Positions 1 through 9,561 of a DNA stretch of 27,961 nucleotides are shown piece by piece; within the stretch, counting starts at the first letter, position 1; every line of letters starts with the position of its first letter. The position numbers were made by a program, and so were the translations under genes. Source of the stretch: Serpens sp035497635 (GTDB lineage: Bacteria; Pseudomonadota; Gammaproteobacteria; Pseudomonadales; Pseudomonadaceae); the NCBI GenBank assembly GCA_035497635.1, contig DATJDB010000036.1, positions 1 through 27,961 on the forward strand. The letters run 5' to 3'. Below the pieces are notes generated by a model. That model was given only the letters and a program-made list of their open reading frames with translations, did not search any database and was not told the DNA's origin.

Positions 1-81
1 GGCAACCACAAGACCCTGAAAGAGTGGAAGGCCAAGTGGGGCTCTGACGAAGTGGAAAGCTGGGCAACCGTACTCGGCTGA
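1..81 (+). CDS. C-terminal end of an unidentified protein (partial)
   Basis: Frame 1 is open from the window edge to a TGA at 79-81, while the other two forward frames hit stops within the first 50 bases. The 26 visible residues are rich in Lys, Trp and Glu (they include KTLKEWKAKWG and end in VLG). I do not recognise the family from so short a tail. It is followed within 20 bases by a strong rho-independent terminator shared with the convergent aap operon, which fits this being the true 3' end of a transcription unit. Confidence 0.6.
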   Translation, partial: GNHKTLKEWKAKWGSDEVESWATVLG

Positions 82-100
82 TTTATCCGCCGCGTATAAC

Positions 101-127
101 AAAACGCCAGCATTGCTGGCGTTTTTT
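101..127. terminator. Bidirectional rho-independent terminator
   Basis: A perfect 11-bp stem (101-111 paired with 115-125) with a 3-base loop ATT has four A on its left flank and a run of T on its right. It can therefore act in both directions. It lies between the convergent gene ending at 81 and aapP ending at 151. Confidence 0.9.
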
Positions 128-150
128 GTTTCTGCACATTACCCGTTGCA

Positions 151-918
151 TTAATACAGGATTTGACTGAGGAACAAGCGGGTCCGCTCATTGCGCGGAT
201 GATGGAAGAAGGTTTCCGGATCGGCCTGTTCGACGACCTCGCCACGGTCCATGAATATCACCCGATTGGCCACGGTGCGCGCAAAGCCCATTTCATGGGT
301 CACGCACAACATGGTCATGCCGCTTTCCGCCAGCGCGATCATGGTATCCAGTACCTCCTTGACCATTTCCGGATCGAGGGCCGAAGTCGGCTCGTCGAAC
401 AGCATGATCTTCGGCTTCATGCACAACGCCCGGGCAATTGCCACCCGCTGCTGCTGCCCACCGGACAATTGGCCGGGATACTTGTCGGCCTGTTCGGGAA
501 TACGCACCTTTTCCAGGTAATACATGGCGACTTCCTCGGCTTCGCGGCGCGGCAACTTGCGCACCCACATGGGCGCCAGCGTGCAGTTCTGCAATACGGT
601 CAGGTGCGGGAACAGATTGAAGTGCTGGAATACCATGCCCACGTCGCTGCGGATCGCTTCTATCTGTTTCAGGTCGCGGGTGAGTTCCACGCCTTCGACG
701 AATATTTTTCCGGCCTGATGTTCCTCCAGCCGATTGAGGCAGCGGATGGCGGTGGACTTGCCCGAGCCGGAAGGTCCGCAGATCACGATGCGCTCGCCTT
801 TATGCACCTGAAGGTTGATGTCCTTGAGCACATGAAACTGGCCGTACCACTTGTTCACTCCGATCATTTCGATCATCAGCTGTTCGCCGGGGGCCGCCTG
901 CCGGTTCGCTTCGCTCAT
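151..918 (-). CDS. aapP: AapP, ATP-binding subunit of the general amino-acid ABC importer
   Basis: This 255-residue cytoplasmic ATPase powers uptake of polar L-amino acids by the AapJQMP system. Visible motifs are the Walker A GPSGSGKST (residues 48-56), Q-loop Gln98, signature LSGGQQQRV (151-159), Walker B IMLFDEPTSALD (171-182) and the switch His208. Length and motifs are normal for the polar amino-acid (HisP/GlnQ) class. The ATG at 918 is preceded by an AAGGGAG ribosome binding site. Only 16 bases separate it from the aapM stop, so it is the last gene of a four-gene operon, ending just before the terminator at 101-127. The assignment as AapP rather than another HisP-class ATPase rests on the neighbouring AapJ, AapQ and AapM. 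Confidence 0.95.
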   Translation of the reverse strand: MSEANRQAAPGEQLMIEMIGVNKWYGQFHVLKDINLQVHKGERIVICGPSGSGKSTAIRCLNRLEEHQAGKIFVEGVELTRDLKQIEAIRSDVGMVFQHFNLFPHLTVLQNCTLAPMWVRKLPRREAEEVAMYYLEKVRIPEQADKYPGQLSGGQQQRVAIARALCMKPKIMLFDEPTSALDPEMVKEVLDTMIALAESGMTMLCVTHEMGFARTVANRVIFMDRGEVVEQADPETFFHHPRNERTRLFLSQILY

Positions 919-934
919 GTTGCGCTCCCTTTAA

Positions 935-2032
935 TCAATGCCGGTGCCCGGTTTCCAGTCTTCGCTCCAGATGTTGCGAATAACGGGAAATGCCGAAACA
1001 GAAAATCCAGTAGACCGCCGCCGCGAATACATAGCCCTCGGTGGACATGCCCAGCCAGGCCGGGTCCGCAGTGGCGCGCTTGATGCTGTTGAGGAAGTCG
1101 AACAGGCCGATGATGATTACCAGGCTGGTGTCCTTGAACAGCGCGATGAAGGTATTGACGATGCCCGGGATCACCAGGGTGAGGGCCTGCGGCATGATCA
1201 CCAGGCCGGTCATGCGCCAATAGCCGAGTCCCAATGCCTGGGCCGCTTCGTACTGGCCCTTGGGAATCGCCTGCAATCCACCGCGCACCACCTCGGCGAT
1301 ATAGGCGGCCTCGAAGAGAATCACCATGAGCATGGCGCGCAGGAGCTTGTCCAGGTTCATGCCCTCGGGCAGGAACAGCGGCAGCATCACCGAAGACATG
1401 AACAGTACGGTGATCAGCGGCACGCCGCGCCAGAACTCGATGAAGGTGACGCACAGCACCTTGATGGCCGGCAGCTCGGAGCGACGCCCCAGCGCCAGCA
1501 GGATGCCCAGCGGCAAGGCGCCGGCGATGCCGACTGCGGCGATCACCAGGGTCAGCATCAGCCCGCCCCACTGACTGGTCGGCACGCCGGACAGGCCGAG
1601 GAAACCGCCGTGCAGCAGCCAGTAGGCCAGCAACGGGTAGGCGAACAGGAACGCCAGCCCGTAGCGCACCTTATGACGAAACACACCGATGAACAGCGGT
1701 GCCGCGCCGATGATGGCCAGCAGCACGGTGAGATCCACCCGCCAGCGCAGCGGCCGCGGATAGAAGCCGTACATGAACTGCCCGAAGCGTTCCTTGACGA
1801 ACACCCAGCAGGCCCCTTCGCGGCTGCAGTCGGCGCGGCTGTCGCCCACCCAGTCGGCCTTGATGATTGCCCAGTCGAGCAGGGGCGGCACGATCAGCCA
1901 GAGCAGGTACAGGCCCAGCAGGGTCAGCAGCGTGTTGAACCCGCCGGAGAACAGGTTGGCGCGCAGCCAGCCGAGCGGCCCCACGCTCAGGGCCGGTGCG
2001 GGCAGATCGGGTTTGAACACGTGCGTATCCAT
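935..2032 (-). CDS. aapM: AapM, permease subunit of the general amino-acid ABC importer
   Basis: This 365-residue inner-membrane protein is one of the two channel subunits of the Aap importer. It has a hydrophobic segment near residues 33-53, then a Cys-containing extracytoplasmic stretch (DCSREGACW), which I associate with AapM/YhdY permeases. The C-terminal half carries the BPD transport core. The EAA loop, which docks on the ATPase, is visible as GQYEAAQALGLG at about residues 265-276. It starts with ATG at 2032. About 100 non-coding bases separate it from aapQ, more than elsewhere in the operon, with only a weak 5-bp hairpin at 2103-2117. Transcription probably continues through from aapJ. 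Confidence 0.93.
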   Translation of the reverse strand: MDTHVFKPDLPAPALSVGPLGWLRANLFSGGFNTLLTLLGLYLLWLIVPPLLDWAIIKADWVGDSRADCSREGACWVFVKERFGQFMYGFYPRPLRWRVDLTVLLAIIGAAPLFIGVFRHKVRYGLAFLFAYPLLAYWLLHGGFLGLSGVPTSQWGGLMLTLVIAAVGIAGALPLGILLALGRRSELPAIKVLCVTFIEFWRGVPLITVLFMSSVMLPLFLPEGMNLDKLLRAMLMVILFEAAYIAEVVRGGLQAIPKGQYEAAQALGLGYWRMTGLVIMPQALTLVIPGIVNTFIALFKDTSLVIIIGLFDFLNSIKRATADPAWLGMSTEGYVFAAAVYWIFCFGISRYSQHLERRLETGHRH

Positions 2033-2135
2033 GGTGAGCGGCCTGTCTGGCGGGTTCAGTGGGTCCCTTTCGGCGCAGCGGCCGATACTGCGTTGTTACT
2101 TCGCGCCAGAGCGGCGCCATGACTCGTCGCAACCA

Positions 2136-3317
2136 CTAGCGCTCCACCAGCGCGATGCGCGCGTTGTAGGCGTTCATCAGCATCGAGATGCTCAGGCTGA
2201 TCGCCAGGTAAACGCTCATGGTGATGGCCATGGCCTCGATGGCCTGCCCGGTCTGGTTGAGCACCGTGCCGGCGAACAACGACACCATGTCCGGGTAGCC
2301 GATGGCCGCCGCCAGCGAGGAGTTCTTGGTCAGGTTCAGATACTGGCTGGTCAGCGGCGGCACGATCACCCGCAGGGCCTGCGGGATGATCACCAGGCGC
2401 AGCACTTGCCCGGGGCGCAGGCCCAGCGACGCCGCCGCCTCGGTCTGCCCGCCGCTCACCGCCTGGATGCCCGAGCGCACCGTTTCGCCGATGAAGGCGG
2501 CGGTGTAGATGCTCAGCGCCATGACGATCGACACCAGCTCGGGAATCACCACCCAGCCGCCGCGAATATTGAAGCGCTGCAGCTCCGGTACCGACCAGTT
2601 GACCGGCGAGCCGAACAGCAGCGTGCAGGCGCCGGGAATAGCCACGATCAGCGCCAGGCTGACCCAGAACACCGGAAATCGCTGGCCGGTGGCCAGACGC
2701 CTGGCCCGGGCCCAGCGGCTGAGCACCACCACCAGGGCTAGGGCGACCAGCAACGCCAGCATGAACGGTCCATACGCCTCGCTGGCACTGGGTGCCGGCA
2801 TCTGCACCCCGCGATTGTTGAGGAAGACGAGGTCGCCCAGGCTCAGGCTGTCACGCGGTCCTGGCAGCGGGCCGATGACCGCGAAGTACCAGAAGAAGAT
2901 CTGCAGCAACGGCGGGATGTTGCGGAAGATCTCGATATAAACAGTGGCCAGCTGACGGATCAGCCAGTTGGACGACAGCCGGGCGACGCCGAGGATGAAG
3001 CCCAGCAGAGTGGCCAGGATGATGCCGATCACGCTGACCAGCAGGGTATTGAGCAGGCCGACCCAGAACACCCGCCCGTAGCTGTCGCTCTCCTGGTAAT
3101 CAATCAGGTGCTGGGTGATGCCGAAGCCGGCGGTGTTGTCGAGGAAGCCGAAGCCGGAGGTGATGCCCCGGTGCTGCAGGTTGGTCTGGGTGTTGTGGAA
3201 CAGGAACCAGCCGAAGGCGACCACAGCGGCCACGGCGACGAGCTGGAAGATCCAGGCGCGCGCCTGCGGATCGGTCAGCAGCGAGCCGCGTCGTCCGGAG
3301 GGGGTTGCTACTGGCAT
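2136..3317 (-). CDS. aapQ: AapQ, permease subunit of the general amino-acid ABC importer
   Basis: This is the second membrane channel subunit of the Aap importer, 393 residues from the chosen start. It has an N-terminal membrane anchor, an extracytoplasmic stretch (NTQTNLQHRG...), and a BPD transport domain with the EAA loop GGQTEAAASLGL in the C-terminal third. I chose the ATG at 3317 because GAGAGG lies six bases upstream. An in-frame GTG at 3338 would add seven residues but has no clear ribosome binding site. The gene lies 91 bases downstream of aapJ, across a strong hairpin (3374-3396). It is homologous to AapM over the permease domain but carries a longer loop between membrane segments. 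Confidence 0.93.
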   Translation of the reverse strand: MPVATPSGRRGSLLTDPQARAWIFQLVAVAAVVAFGWFLFHNTQTNLQHRGITSGFGFLDNTAGFGITQHLIDYQESDSYGRVFWVGLLNTLLVSVIGIILATLLGFILGVARLSSNWLIRQLATVYIEIFRNIPPLLQIFFWYFAVIGPLPGPRDSLSLGDLVFLNNRGVQMPAPSASEAYGPFMLALLVALALVVVLSRWARARRLATGQRFPVFWVSLALIVAIPGACTLLFGSPVNWSVPELQRFNIRGGWVVIPELVSIVMALSIYTAAFIGETVRSGIQAVSGGQTEAAASLGLRPGQVLRLVIIPQALRVIVPPLTSQYLNLTKNSSLAAAIGYPDMVSLFAGTVLNQTGQAIEAMAITMSVYLAISLSISMLMNAYNARIALVER

Positions 3318-3373
3318 GGGAAGCCTCTCGAAGGCCACTCACCGCGACCGGCGCGGCTCGGGTACGCAGGAAA

Positions 3374-3396
3374 CCGCCGCCCGCAGCGGGCGGCGG
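3374..3396 (-). terminator. Intercistronic GC hairpin between aapJ and aapQ
   Basis: CCGCCGCCC (3374-3382) pairs perfectly with GGGCGGCGG (3388-3396) around a 5-base loop. On the operon strand it lies 12 bases after the aapJ stop and is followed only by TTT, not a full U-run. It is therefore more likely a partial terminator or a 3' mRNA-stabilising hairpin than an operon end. Such an element would let the binding protein be made in excess over the membrane subunits, a common pattern in ABC importers. The regulatory role is inferred. Confidence 0.6.
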
Positions 3397-3408
3397 ACGG
3401 CCCGGCGA

Positions 3409-4437
3409 TCAGCGCACCGGCGGTGCGTACTGAACGCCGCCCTGATTCCACAGGGCGTTGAGGCCACGCTCGATCTTCAGCTCGCTGCCGCTGCCGATGT
3501 TGCGCTCGAAGATTTCAGCATAGTTGCCCACCTGTTTGACGATCTGCACCGCCCAGTCGCGGGGCAGCTTGAGGTCCTTGCCGTATTCCCCTTCGACGCC
3601 GAGCAGGCGCGCCACGTCCGGGCTCTTGGTGTTCTTGGCCATCTGCTCGACATTCTTTGAGTCGATACCCAGTTCCTCGGCGTTGAGCATGGAGAACAGC
3701 GTCCAGCGCACGATGTCGAACCACTCCTCGTCGCCCTGGCGCACCAGCGGGCCGAGCGGCTCCTTGGAGATGACTTCGGGCAGCACCACATACTCGTCCG
3801 GCTTGGCCAGCTTGATACGCTGCGCATACAGCTGCGACTGGTCGGAGGTCAGCACATCGCAACGGCCGGATTCCAGTGACTTGGCGCTTTCATCGGAGGT
3901 GTCGTAGGTGATCGGCGTGTATTTCAGGCCATTGGCACGGAAGTAGTCGGCAAGGTTCAGCTCGGTGGTGGTGCCGGCCTGGATGCACACGGTGGCACCA
4001 TCCAGCTCCTTGGCGCTGGACACGCCGAGCGACTTGTTCACCAGAAAGCCCTGGCCGTCGTAATAGGTGACGCCGGTGAAATTCAGCCCCATGGCCGAGT
4101 CGCGCGAACTGGTCCAGGTGGTGTTGCGCGACAGCACATCGATTTCCCCGGACTGCAGGGCGGTGAAGCGTTCCTTGGCGGTCAGCGGGCTGTACCTGAC
4201 TTTGCCCGCATCGCCGAACACTGCCGCCGCCACCGCCCGGCACACATCGACATCGATACCCAGGTAACGCCCCTGGGCATCCACATAGGAGAAGCCGGGC
4301 AGCCCGTCGCTGACGCCGCACTGCACGAAGCCCTTCTTCTTTACCGCATCCAGGGTGGCGCCGGCCTGGACCGCGCCCGCCGCGCCCAGCAGCGTGACGG
4401 CACTCAGCACGGTCAACAGGGAGTTGAGCCTTTTCAT
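3409..4437 (-). CDS. aapJ: AapJ, periplasmic amino-acid-binding protein of the Aap importer
   Basis: This 342-residue substrate-binding protein (SBP family 3) captures amino acids in the periplasm and delivers them to AapQM. The chosen ATG at 4437 follows a GGAGG site and opens a clear signal peptide: a basic start (MKRL), a hydrophobic core, and likely cleavage after AVQA at about residue 25. The mature part has the family-3 fold landmarks (GIDVDVCRAVAAAVFG; SRNTTWTSSRDSAMG, which I associate with the AapJ subgroup). Upstream in-frame codons extend the open frame to 4611 but destroy the signal peptide start and are rejected. It is the first gene of the operon and diverges from the esterase gene, with 259 bases between them. 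Confidence 0.95.
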   Translation of the reverse strand: MKRLNSLLTVLSAVTLLGAAGAVQAGATLDAVKKKGFVQCGVSDGLPGFSYVDAQGRYLGIDVDVCRAVAAAVFGDAGKVRYSPLTAKERFTALQSGEIDVLSRNTTWTSSRDSAMGLNFTGVTYYDGQGFLVNKSLGVSSAKELDGATVCIQAGTTTELNLADYFRANGLKYTPITYDTSDESAKSLESGRCDVLTSDQSQLYAQRIKLAKPDEYVVLPEVISKEPLGPLVRQGDEEWFDIVRWTLFSMLNAEELGIDSKNVEQMAKNTKSPDVARLLGVEGEYGKDLKLPRDWAVQIVKQVGNYAEIFERNIGSGSELKIERGLNALWNQGGVQYAPPVR

Positions 4438-4696
4438 TCGAACCTCCGGTTGCTTTTGTCGTTTGGTTTCGGCACTCACCATTCCCTGGTTGTTCGAACG
4501 AATGGCGGCGACAGCGGCCCGCTCAGGCAGTCTAGTTGGCAAACCACGCCCGACCAGGATCTCGCCCTGCCTGTGGAGCAAGGTCCATACCAGTACGGCG
4601 GTTACCCGCAAACGCGCCAGCGGGTATCCTTTCTCCCCCGAACATCACCGCCCGGCCCGCCCCCGAACGGGGCGCTCGCACCGATCTGGAGCCACC
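4438..4696. promoter_or_regulatory. Divergent intergenic region between aapJ and the carboxylesterase gene
   Basis: These 259 non-coding bases separate two divergent genes and must hold both promoters. I cannot assign a convincing -10/-35 or sigma-54 pair by eye. A GC hairpin (6-bp stem, 4658-4663 with 4669-4674) lies in the probable leader of the esterase gene. Confidence 0.4.
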
Positions 4697-5347
4697 ATGA
4701 CCGAACCGCTGATTCTCAACCCCCGCCAGCCGGCCGATGCCTGCGTGATCTGGCTGCACGGCCTGGGCGCCGACCGTTTCGATTTCCAGCCGGTGGCCGA
4801 ACAGCTGCAGGAATCCCTGCACACCACCCGTTTCGTACTGCCCCAAGCGCCGAGCCAGCCAGTAACCATCAACGGTGGCTGGTCGATGCCCAGCTGGTAC
4901 GACATCCTCAGCATGGGTGCCGATGGCCGCACCATCGACAAGGCCCAGCTGGAAGCCTCCGCGCAGAGGGTGATCCAGCTGATCGAGACGCAACGCGACA
5001 GCGGCATCGATCCGGCGCGCATCTTCCTGGCCGGCTTTTCCCAGGGCGGCGCGGTGGTGCTGCATACCGCGTTCCTGCGCTGGCAGGGGCTGCTCGGCGG
5101 CGTCATGGCGCTGTCCACCTACGCGCCGACCTTTGAAGCATCGCTACAGCTGGACGCCCGCCTGCCGGTGCTTTGCCTGCATGGCAATCGCGACGAGGTG
5201 GTGCCCTATTTCCTCGGCCGCGCCGCTCACGATTACCTGGCCGAGCGCGGCGTGCCGGTGCAATGGCACGAATACCCGATGGGCCATGAGGTCTGTCTGG
5301 CGGAGATCGAAGCGATCGGCCAGTGGCTGCAGGAACGGTTGTCCTGA
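4697..5347 (+). CDS. Alpha/beta-hydrolase carboxylesterase (EstB / carboxylesterase II type)
   Basis: This 216-residue cytoplasmic serine hydrolase belongs to the phospholipase/carboxylesterase (acyl-protein thioesterase-like) family. It closely resembles what I recall of Pseudomonas fluorescens carboxylesterase II. Visible are the oxyanion region WLHGLGAD (19-26), the nucleophile elbow GFSQG with Ser115, and the probable acid Asp166 (GNRDEVV) and base His197 (YPMGHEV). The family cleaves short-chain ester and thioester bonds; the physiological substrate is not known from sequence. The start at 4697 has GGAG seven bases upstream. An in-frame extension to 4355 runs through the intergenic region and is rejected. 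There is no signal peptide. Confidence 0.93.
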   Translation: MTEPLILNPRQPADACVIWLHGLGADRFDFQPVAEQLQESLHTTRFVLPQAPSQPVTINGGWSMPSWYDILSMGADGRTIDKAQLEASAQRVIQLIETQRDSGIDPARIFLAGFSQGGAVVLHTAFLRWQGLLGGVMALSTYAPTFEASLQLDARLPVLCLHGNRDEVVPYFLGRAAHDYLAERGVPVQWHEYPMGHEVCLAEIEAIGQWLQERLS

Positions 5348-5483
5348 CCACAGGGGGCAAACCGGCGATTGTTCCGTGGGCCGCCAACGCGGTCGATCGC
5401 CGTAACGCAGCGCTGCGGCCGAGCAGGTCCCGCCTGCCCCCGCCTCGACCGAGACGCCCGTCAAGCCAACCCAGGCATGGCCC

Positions 5484-5512
5484 TTCGCCCAAAGGGCGTC
5501 TTGCTTTACACT
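5484..5512 (+). promoter_or_regulatory. Possible sigma-70 promoter of rhlB
   Basis: TACACT (5507-5512) resembles a -10 element, and TTCGCC (5484-5489) lies 17 bases upstream as a weak -35. A small hairpin (GCCCTT 5480-5485 with AAGGGC 5492-5497) overlaps it and could instead be the end of the esterase transcript. The call is by eye and tentative. Confidence 0.3.
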
Positions 5513-5549
5513 GCCGGCGTTCATTCCTTAATCAGCGATCGAGATCACC

Positions 5550-7013
<1,464 letters not shown>

Positions 7014-7038
7014 GTTCCCGCCGACACGGAGGTCGCGC

Positions 7039-8079
7039 ATGCCCGTCAGGATCGATCCTGAAGATCTGCACCGCGCCGTGGAGGCGGGCATCCTCGGAGA
7101 CGAACAGGCCCGATCGCTCTTCGCTTTCCTGCAAGCCCGGGACGCCCAGCGTCCCTCGCTGCAACTGACTCACGTCGCCTTCTACTTCGGTGCCCTGCTG
7201 ATCATCGCCGCCCTCGGCTGGCTGCTCACCGAAGCCTGGATGCGCGTCGGCGATGCGGCGCTGCTCGGCGTCGCGCTGCTCTATATGACACTGCTCACCG
7301 CCGGCGGCCATCGGTTATGGCGCCACGGCCAGCCCATTCCCGGCGGCCTGCTGGGCGCCGTGGCGGTCAGCCTGACGCCGCTGGCGGTCTTTGCCGTGCA
7401 GCGGTTGACCGGCCTGTGGCCGCTGGACGACAACCAGACCGATTACGACGATTACTACCGCTACATCCGCGGCGGCTGGCTGGCCATGGAAGTGGCCACA
7501 GTGCTGGCCGGCCTGCTGATGCTGCGCCTGCTGCCCTTCCCCTTCATCGTCATGCCCATCGCCCTGGCGCTCTGGTTCCTGTCGATGGACCTGACCGCTC
7601 TGGTGCATGGCAGCCCGTTCACCTGGGAAGAGCGCCGTGATGTCTCGTTCTGGTTCGGCCTTGCCACGCTGCTGGCCAGCCTGCTGATGGATGGCCGCTT
7701 CCAGCGCGATTTCGCCGTCTGGGGCTACCTGGCCGGGCTATTGGCCTTCTGGGGCGGCCTGAGCCTGATGGACAGCGATTCCCATTGGGGCAAGGCGCTG
7801 TACTGCCTGATCAACCTGGGGCTGATGGCCTGCGCGATCCTGCTGCGCCGACCGATGTTCATGCTGTTCGGCGGCCTCGGGGTGGCCGGCTACCTGGGCT
7901 GGCTGGCCCATGATGTGTTCGAGAATTCCCTGCTGTTTCCCGTCGTCCTCAGCCTGATCGGCCTCGGCGTCATCGCCCTGGGCCTGCTGTATCAGAAACG
8001 TCGTGACCAGCTCACTGCCCGGCTGCGGCGCCGGCTGCCGGCACTCCTGCTGGCCCTGCTGCCGGCACTGCGGCGTTGA
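7039..8079 (+). CDS. Multi-pass membrane protein, DUF2157-like
   Basis: This 346-residue protein has a soluble N-terminus of about 45 residues (IDPEDLHRAVEAGILGDEQA), followed by roughly eight or more hydrophobic segments and a basic C-terminal tail rich in Arg. The layout, a short helical cytoplasmic domain then a polytopic membrane part, is that of DUF2157 proteins, whose function is unknown. A loop with many Asp and Tyr (DNQTDYDDYYRYIRGG, near residue 135) lies between membrane segments. The ATG at 7039 has CGGAGG seven bases upstream. It follows rhlB by 25 bases and is probably cotranscribed with it. No function can be given. Confidence 0.8.
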   Translation: MPVRIDPEDLHRAVEAGILGDEQARSLFAFLQARDAQRPSLQLTHVAFYFGALLIIAALGWLLTEAWMRVGDAALLGVALLYMTLLTAGGHRLWRHGQPIPGGLLGAVAVSLTPLAVFAVQRLTGLWPLDDNQTDYDDYYRYIRGGWLAMEVATVLAGLLMLRLLPFPFIVMPIALALWFLSMDLTALVHGSPFTWEERRDVSFWFGLATLLASLLMDGRFQRDFAVWGYLAGLLAFWGGLSLMDSDSHWGKALYCLINLGLMACAILLRRPMFMLFGGLGVAGYLGWLAHDVFENSLLFPVVLSLIGLGVIALGLLYQKRRDQLTARLRRRLPALLLALLPALRR

Positions 8080-8146
8080 TACAGGTCAGACCGCCGGTCG
8101 GCGATTGAGATACCATTACCTTGCTATCGATTGCCGGAGAATACTC

Positions 8147-8311
8147 GTGGAAAACCTTCATTGGATGTTGTTGCTGATCGTTTCCGGCTTTCTGCTGCTG
8201 GGCTTCGGCTTCAACTTTCGTGACAGCCTGGTGGGTGTCTGCCTGATGAGCCTGGGCATCATGGTCACTCTGTCCACCGTACTGCTCAAGCTCTACACCA
8301 TCCTCTACTGA
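8147..8311 (+). CDS. Small two-helix membrane protein (54 residues)
   Basis: A GTG start at 8147, with GGAG eight bases upstream, opens a 54-residue protein. It has two hydrophobic stretches (about residues 6-20 and 28-50) and a short FNFRDS turn between them. The frame uses GC-rich third positions throughout and ends in TILY. It reads as a real integral-membrane small protein; I do not know its function. Its last 7 bases overlap the end of the convergent moaE gene (moaE stop at 8305-8307), so transcripts of the two genes must overlap. Confidence 0.7.
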   Translation: MENLHWMLLLIVSGFLLLGFGFNFRDSLVGVCLMSLGIMVTLSTVLLKLYTILY

Positions 8312-8757
8312 TCCCAGCGCGCAGCGGCCTGCTGGTCGCTGTCGCGTCCTTCGACCCAGCGTTCGCCGTCCGCCGTGTCTTCACGCTTCCAGAACGGCGC
8401 GCGCGTCTTCAGGTAATCCATGATGAAATCGCAGGCCGCGAAGGCCGCCTGACGATGGGCACTGGCCGTGCCGACGAAGACGATCGGCTCGCCCGGCGCC
8501 AGCGCGCCGACCCGGTGCAGCACTTCCACCCTCAGCAGCGGCCAGCGCGTCTCGGCCTCAGCAACGATCTTCTCCAGCGCCTTCTCGGTCATGCCCGGAT
8601 AGTGCTCGAGAAACATGCCGGCCACATCCTGACCGTCGTTGTAGTCGCGCACATAGCCGACAAAGCCGACCACCGCGCCGATGCCCAGCTGGGCGGCGTG
8701 CAGTGCATTGAGCTCGGCGCCCGCATCGAACGGCGCGCTCTGGACGCGAACACTCAT
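8305..8757 (-). CDS. moaE: MoaE, large subunit of molybdopterin synthase
   Basis: This 150-residue catalytic subunit of molybdopterin synthase, with thiocarboxylated MoaD, puts the dithiolene sulfurs onto precursor Z (cPMP). Family landmarks are present: FVGYVRD (32-38), LEHYPGMTEKAL (50-61), HRVG (81-84), SAHR (99-102) and MDYLKTRAPFWKRE (113-126). Lys117 and Lys124 align by spacing with the catalytic Lys119 and Lys126 of the E. coli enzyme. The start at 8757 is one base after the moaD stop, so the two are translationally coupled. The longer open frame to 8802 overlaps moaD and is rejected. It is the last gene of moaC-moaD-moaE. Confidence 0.96.
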   Translation of the reverse strand: MSVRVQSAPFDAGAELNALHAAQLGIGAVVGFVGYVRDYNDGQDVAGMFLEHYPGMTEKALEKIVAEAETRWPLLRVEVLHRVGALAPGEPIVFVGTASAHRQAAFAACDFIMDYLKTRAPFWKREDTADGERWVEGRDSDQQAAARWDQ

Positions 8758-8758
8758 C

Positions 8759-9007
8759 TCAGCCTCCGGTGACCGTGGGGAAGAAGGCCACTTCGTCGCC
8801 ATCCTCCAGCGGCTCGTCGAGCCCGCACAGCTCCTGATTGCGCGCGCACATCAGGTTGCGCTCGGCCAGCACCTGCCAGACGTCGCCACGCGCCACCAGA
8901 TGATCGCGCAGGGCGCCCAGGTTGGCGAAGCCAGCCTGCCAGTCCAGTTGCTCGCCATCGGTGCCAAGCGCTTCGCGGTAACGGGCGAAATACTGCAGTC
9001 GAATCAT
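8759..9007 (-). CDS. moaD: MoaD, sulfur-carrier subunit of molybdopterin synthase
   Basis: This 82-residue ubiquitin-fold protein ends in the required Gly-Gly (TVTGG), the site of adenylation and thiocarboxylation for sulfur transfer. DGDEVAFFPTVTGG at the C-terminus is the standard family ending. The ATG at 9007 overlaps the moaC stop as ATGA (9004-9007). The activating MoeB/ThiF-type enzyme and moaA are not in this window. Confidence 0.95.
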   Translation of the reverse strand: MIRLQYFARYREALGTDGEQLDWQAGFANLGALRDHLVARGDVWQVLAERNLMCARNQELCGLDEPLEDGDEVAFFPTVTGG

Positions 9008-9489
9008 GCCTTGCTCTCCGCGTTTCGCAGGTAATGGCCGCTCTTGCCGCCGGCCTTTTCCAGCAGGCGCACCTGTTCGATGGTCATGTCCTTGTCCACC
9101 GCCTTGCACATGTCGTAGATGGTCAGGGCAGCAATGCTGGCGGCCGTCAGCGCCTCCATTTCCACACCGGTCTGCCCGGACAACTTGCAGCGCGCTTCGA
9201 TGCGCACGCAGTCCTCGCCGTCGGCCCGCACCTCCACCTTCACGCCCGTCAGCAGCAGCGGGTGGCACAGCGGGATCAATTCATGGGTCTTCTTCGCCGC
9301 CTGGATGCCGGCGATGCGCGCCACGGCGAACACGTCGCCCTTGGGATGGCCGCCCTGCTGAATCAGCACCAGGGTCTCGGGCCGCATGCGCACCCGTGCC
9401 TCGGCCACCGCTTCGCGGAAGGTCACCGCCTTGTCGGTGACATCCACCATGCGGGCATGGCCCTGATTGTCGAGATGGGTCAGGCTCAT
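9004..9489 (-). CDS. moaC: MoaC, cyclic pyranopterin monophosphate synthase
   Basis: This 161-residue cytoplasmic enzyme converts the MoaA product into precursor Z (cPMP) in molybdenum cofactor synthesis. Conserved blocks are KKTHELIPLCHPL (66-78), GVEMEALTAAS (108-118) and DMCKAVDK (126-133). Asp126 and Lys129 align with the active-site Asp128 and Lys131 of E. coli MoaC. I chose the ATG at 9489 because its N-terminus (MSLTHLDNQGHARMVDVTDK) is the normal MoaC start. The frame is open far upstream, but that part is out of character. It is first in the moaCDE operon and lies downstream of phoH with a REP pair between. Confidence 0.96.
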   Translation of the reverse strand: MSLTHLDNQGHARMVDVTDKAVTFREAVAEARVRMRPETLVLIQQGGHPKGDVFAVARIAGIQAAKKTHELIPLCHPLLLTGVKVEVRADGEDCVRIEARCKLSGQTGVEMEALTAASIAALTIYDMCKAVDKDMTIEQVRLLEKAGGKSGHYLRNAESKA

Positions 9490-9561
9490 CGCATTCTCCT
9501 CGGAATGAGGCGCCATTCTACCCGCCACCCCGCCGACGGGTATGCGCCTGATCAAGCCAGG

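Noticed and set aside
163..1083. Long + strand open frame opposite aapP and aapM
   Set aside because: His/Arg/Gly-rich composition and full overlap with well-supported genes; a shadow frame of GC-rich coding DNA.
4438..4696. Possible sigma-54 site upstream of aapJ (TTGGCAAACCACGCC region)
   Set aside because: The GG to GC distance is nine rather than ten bases and the -24 element does not match; not a credible site.
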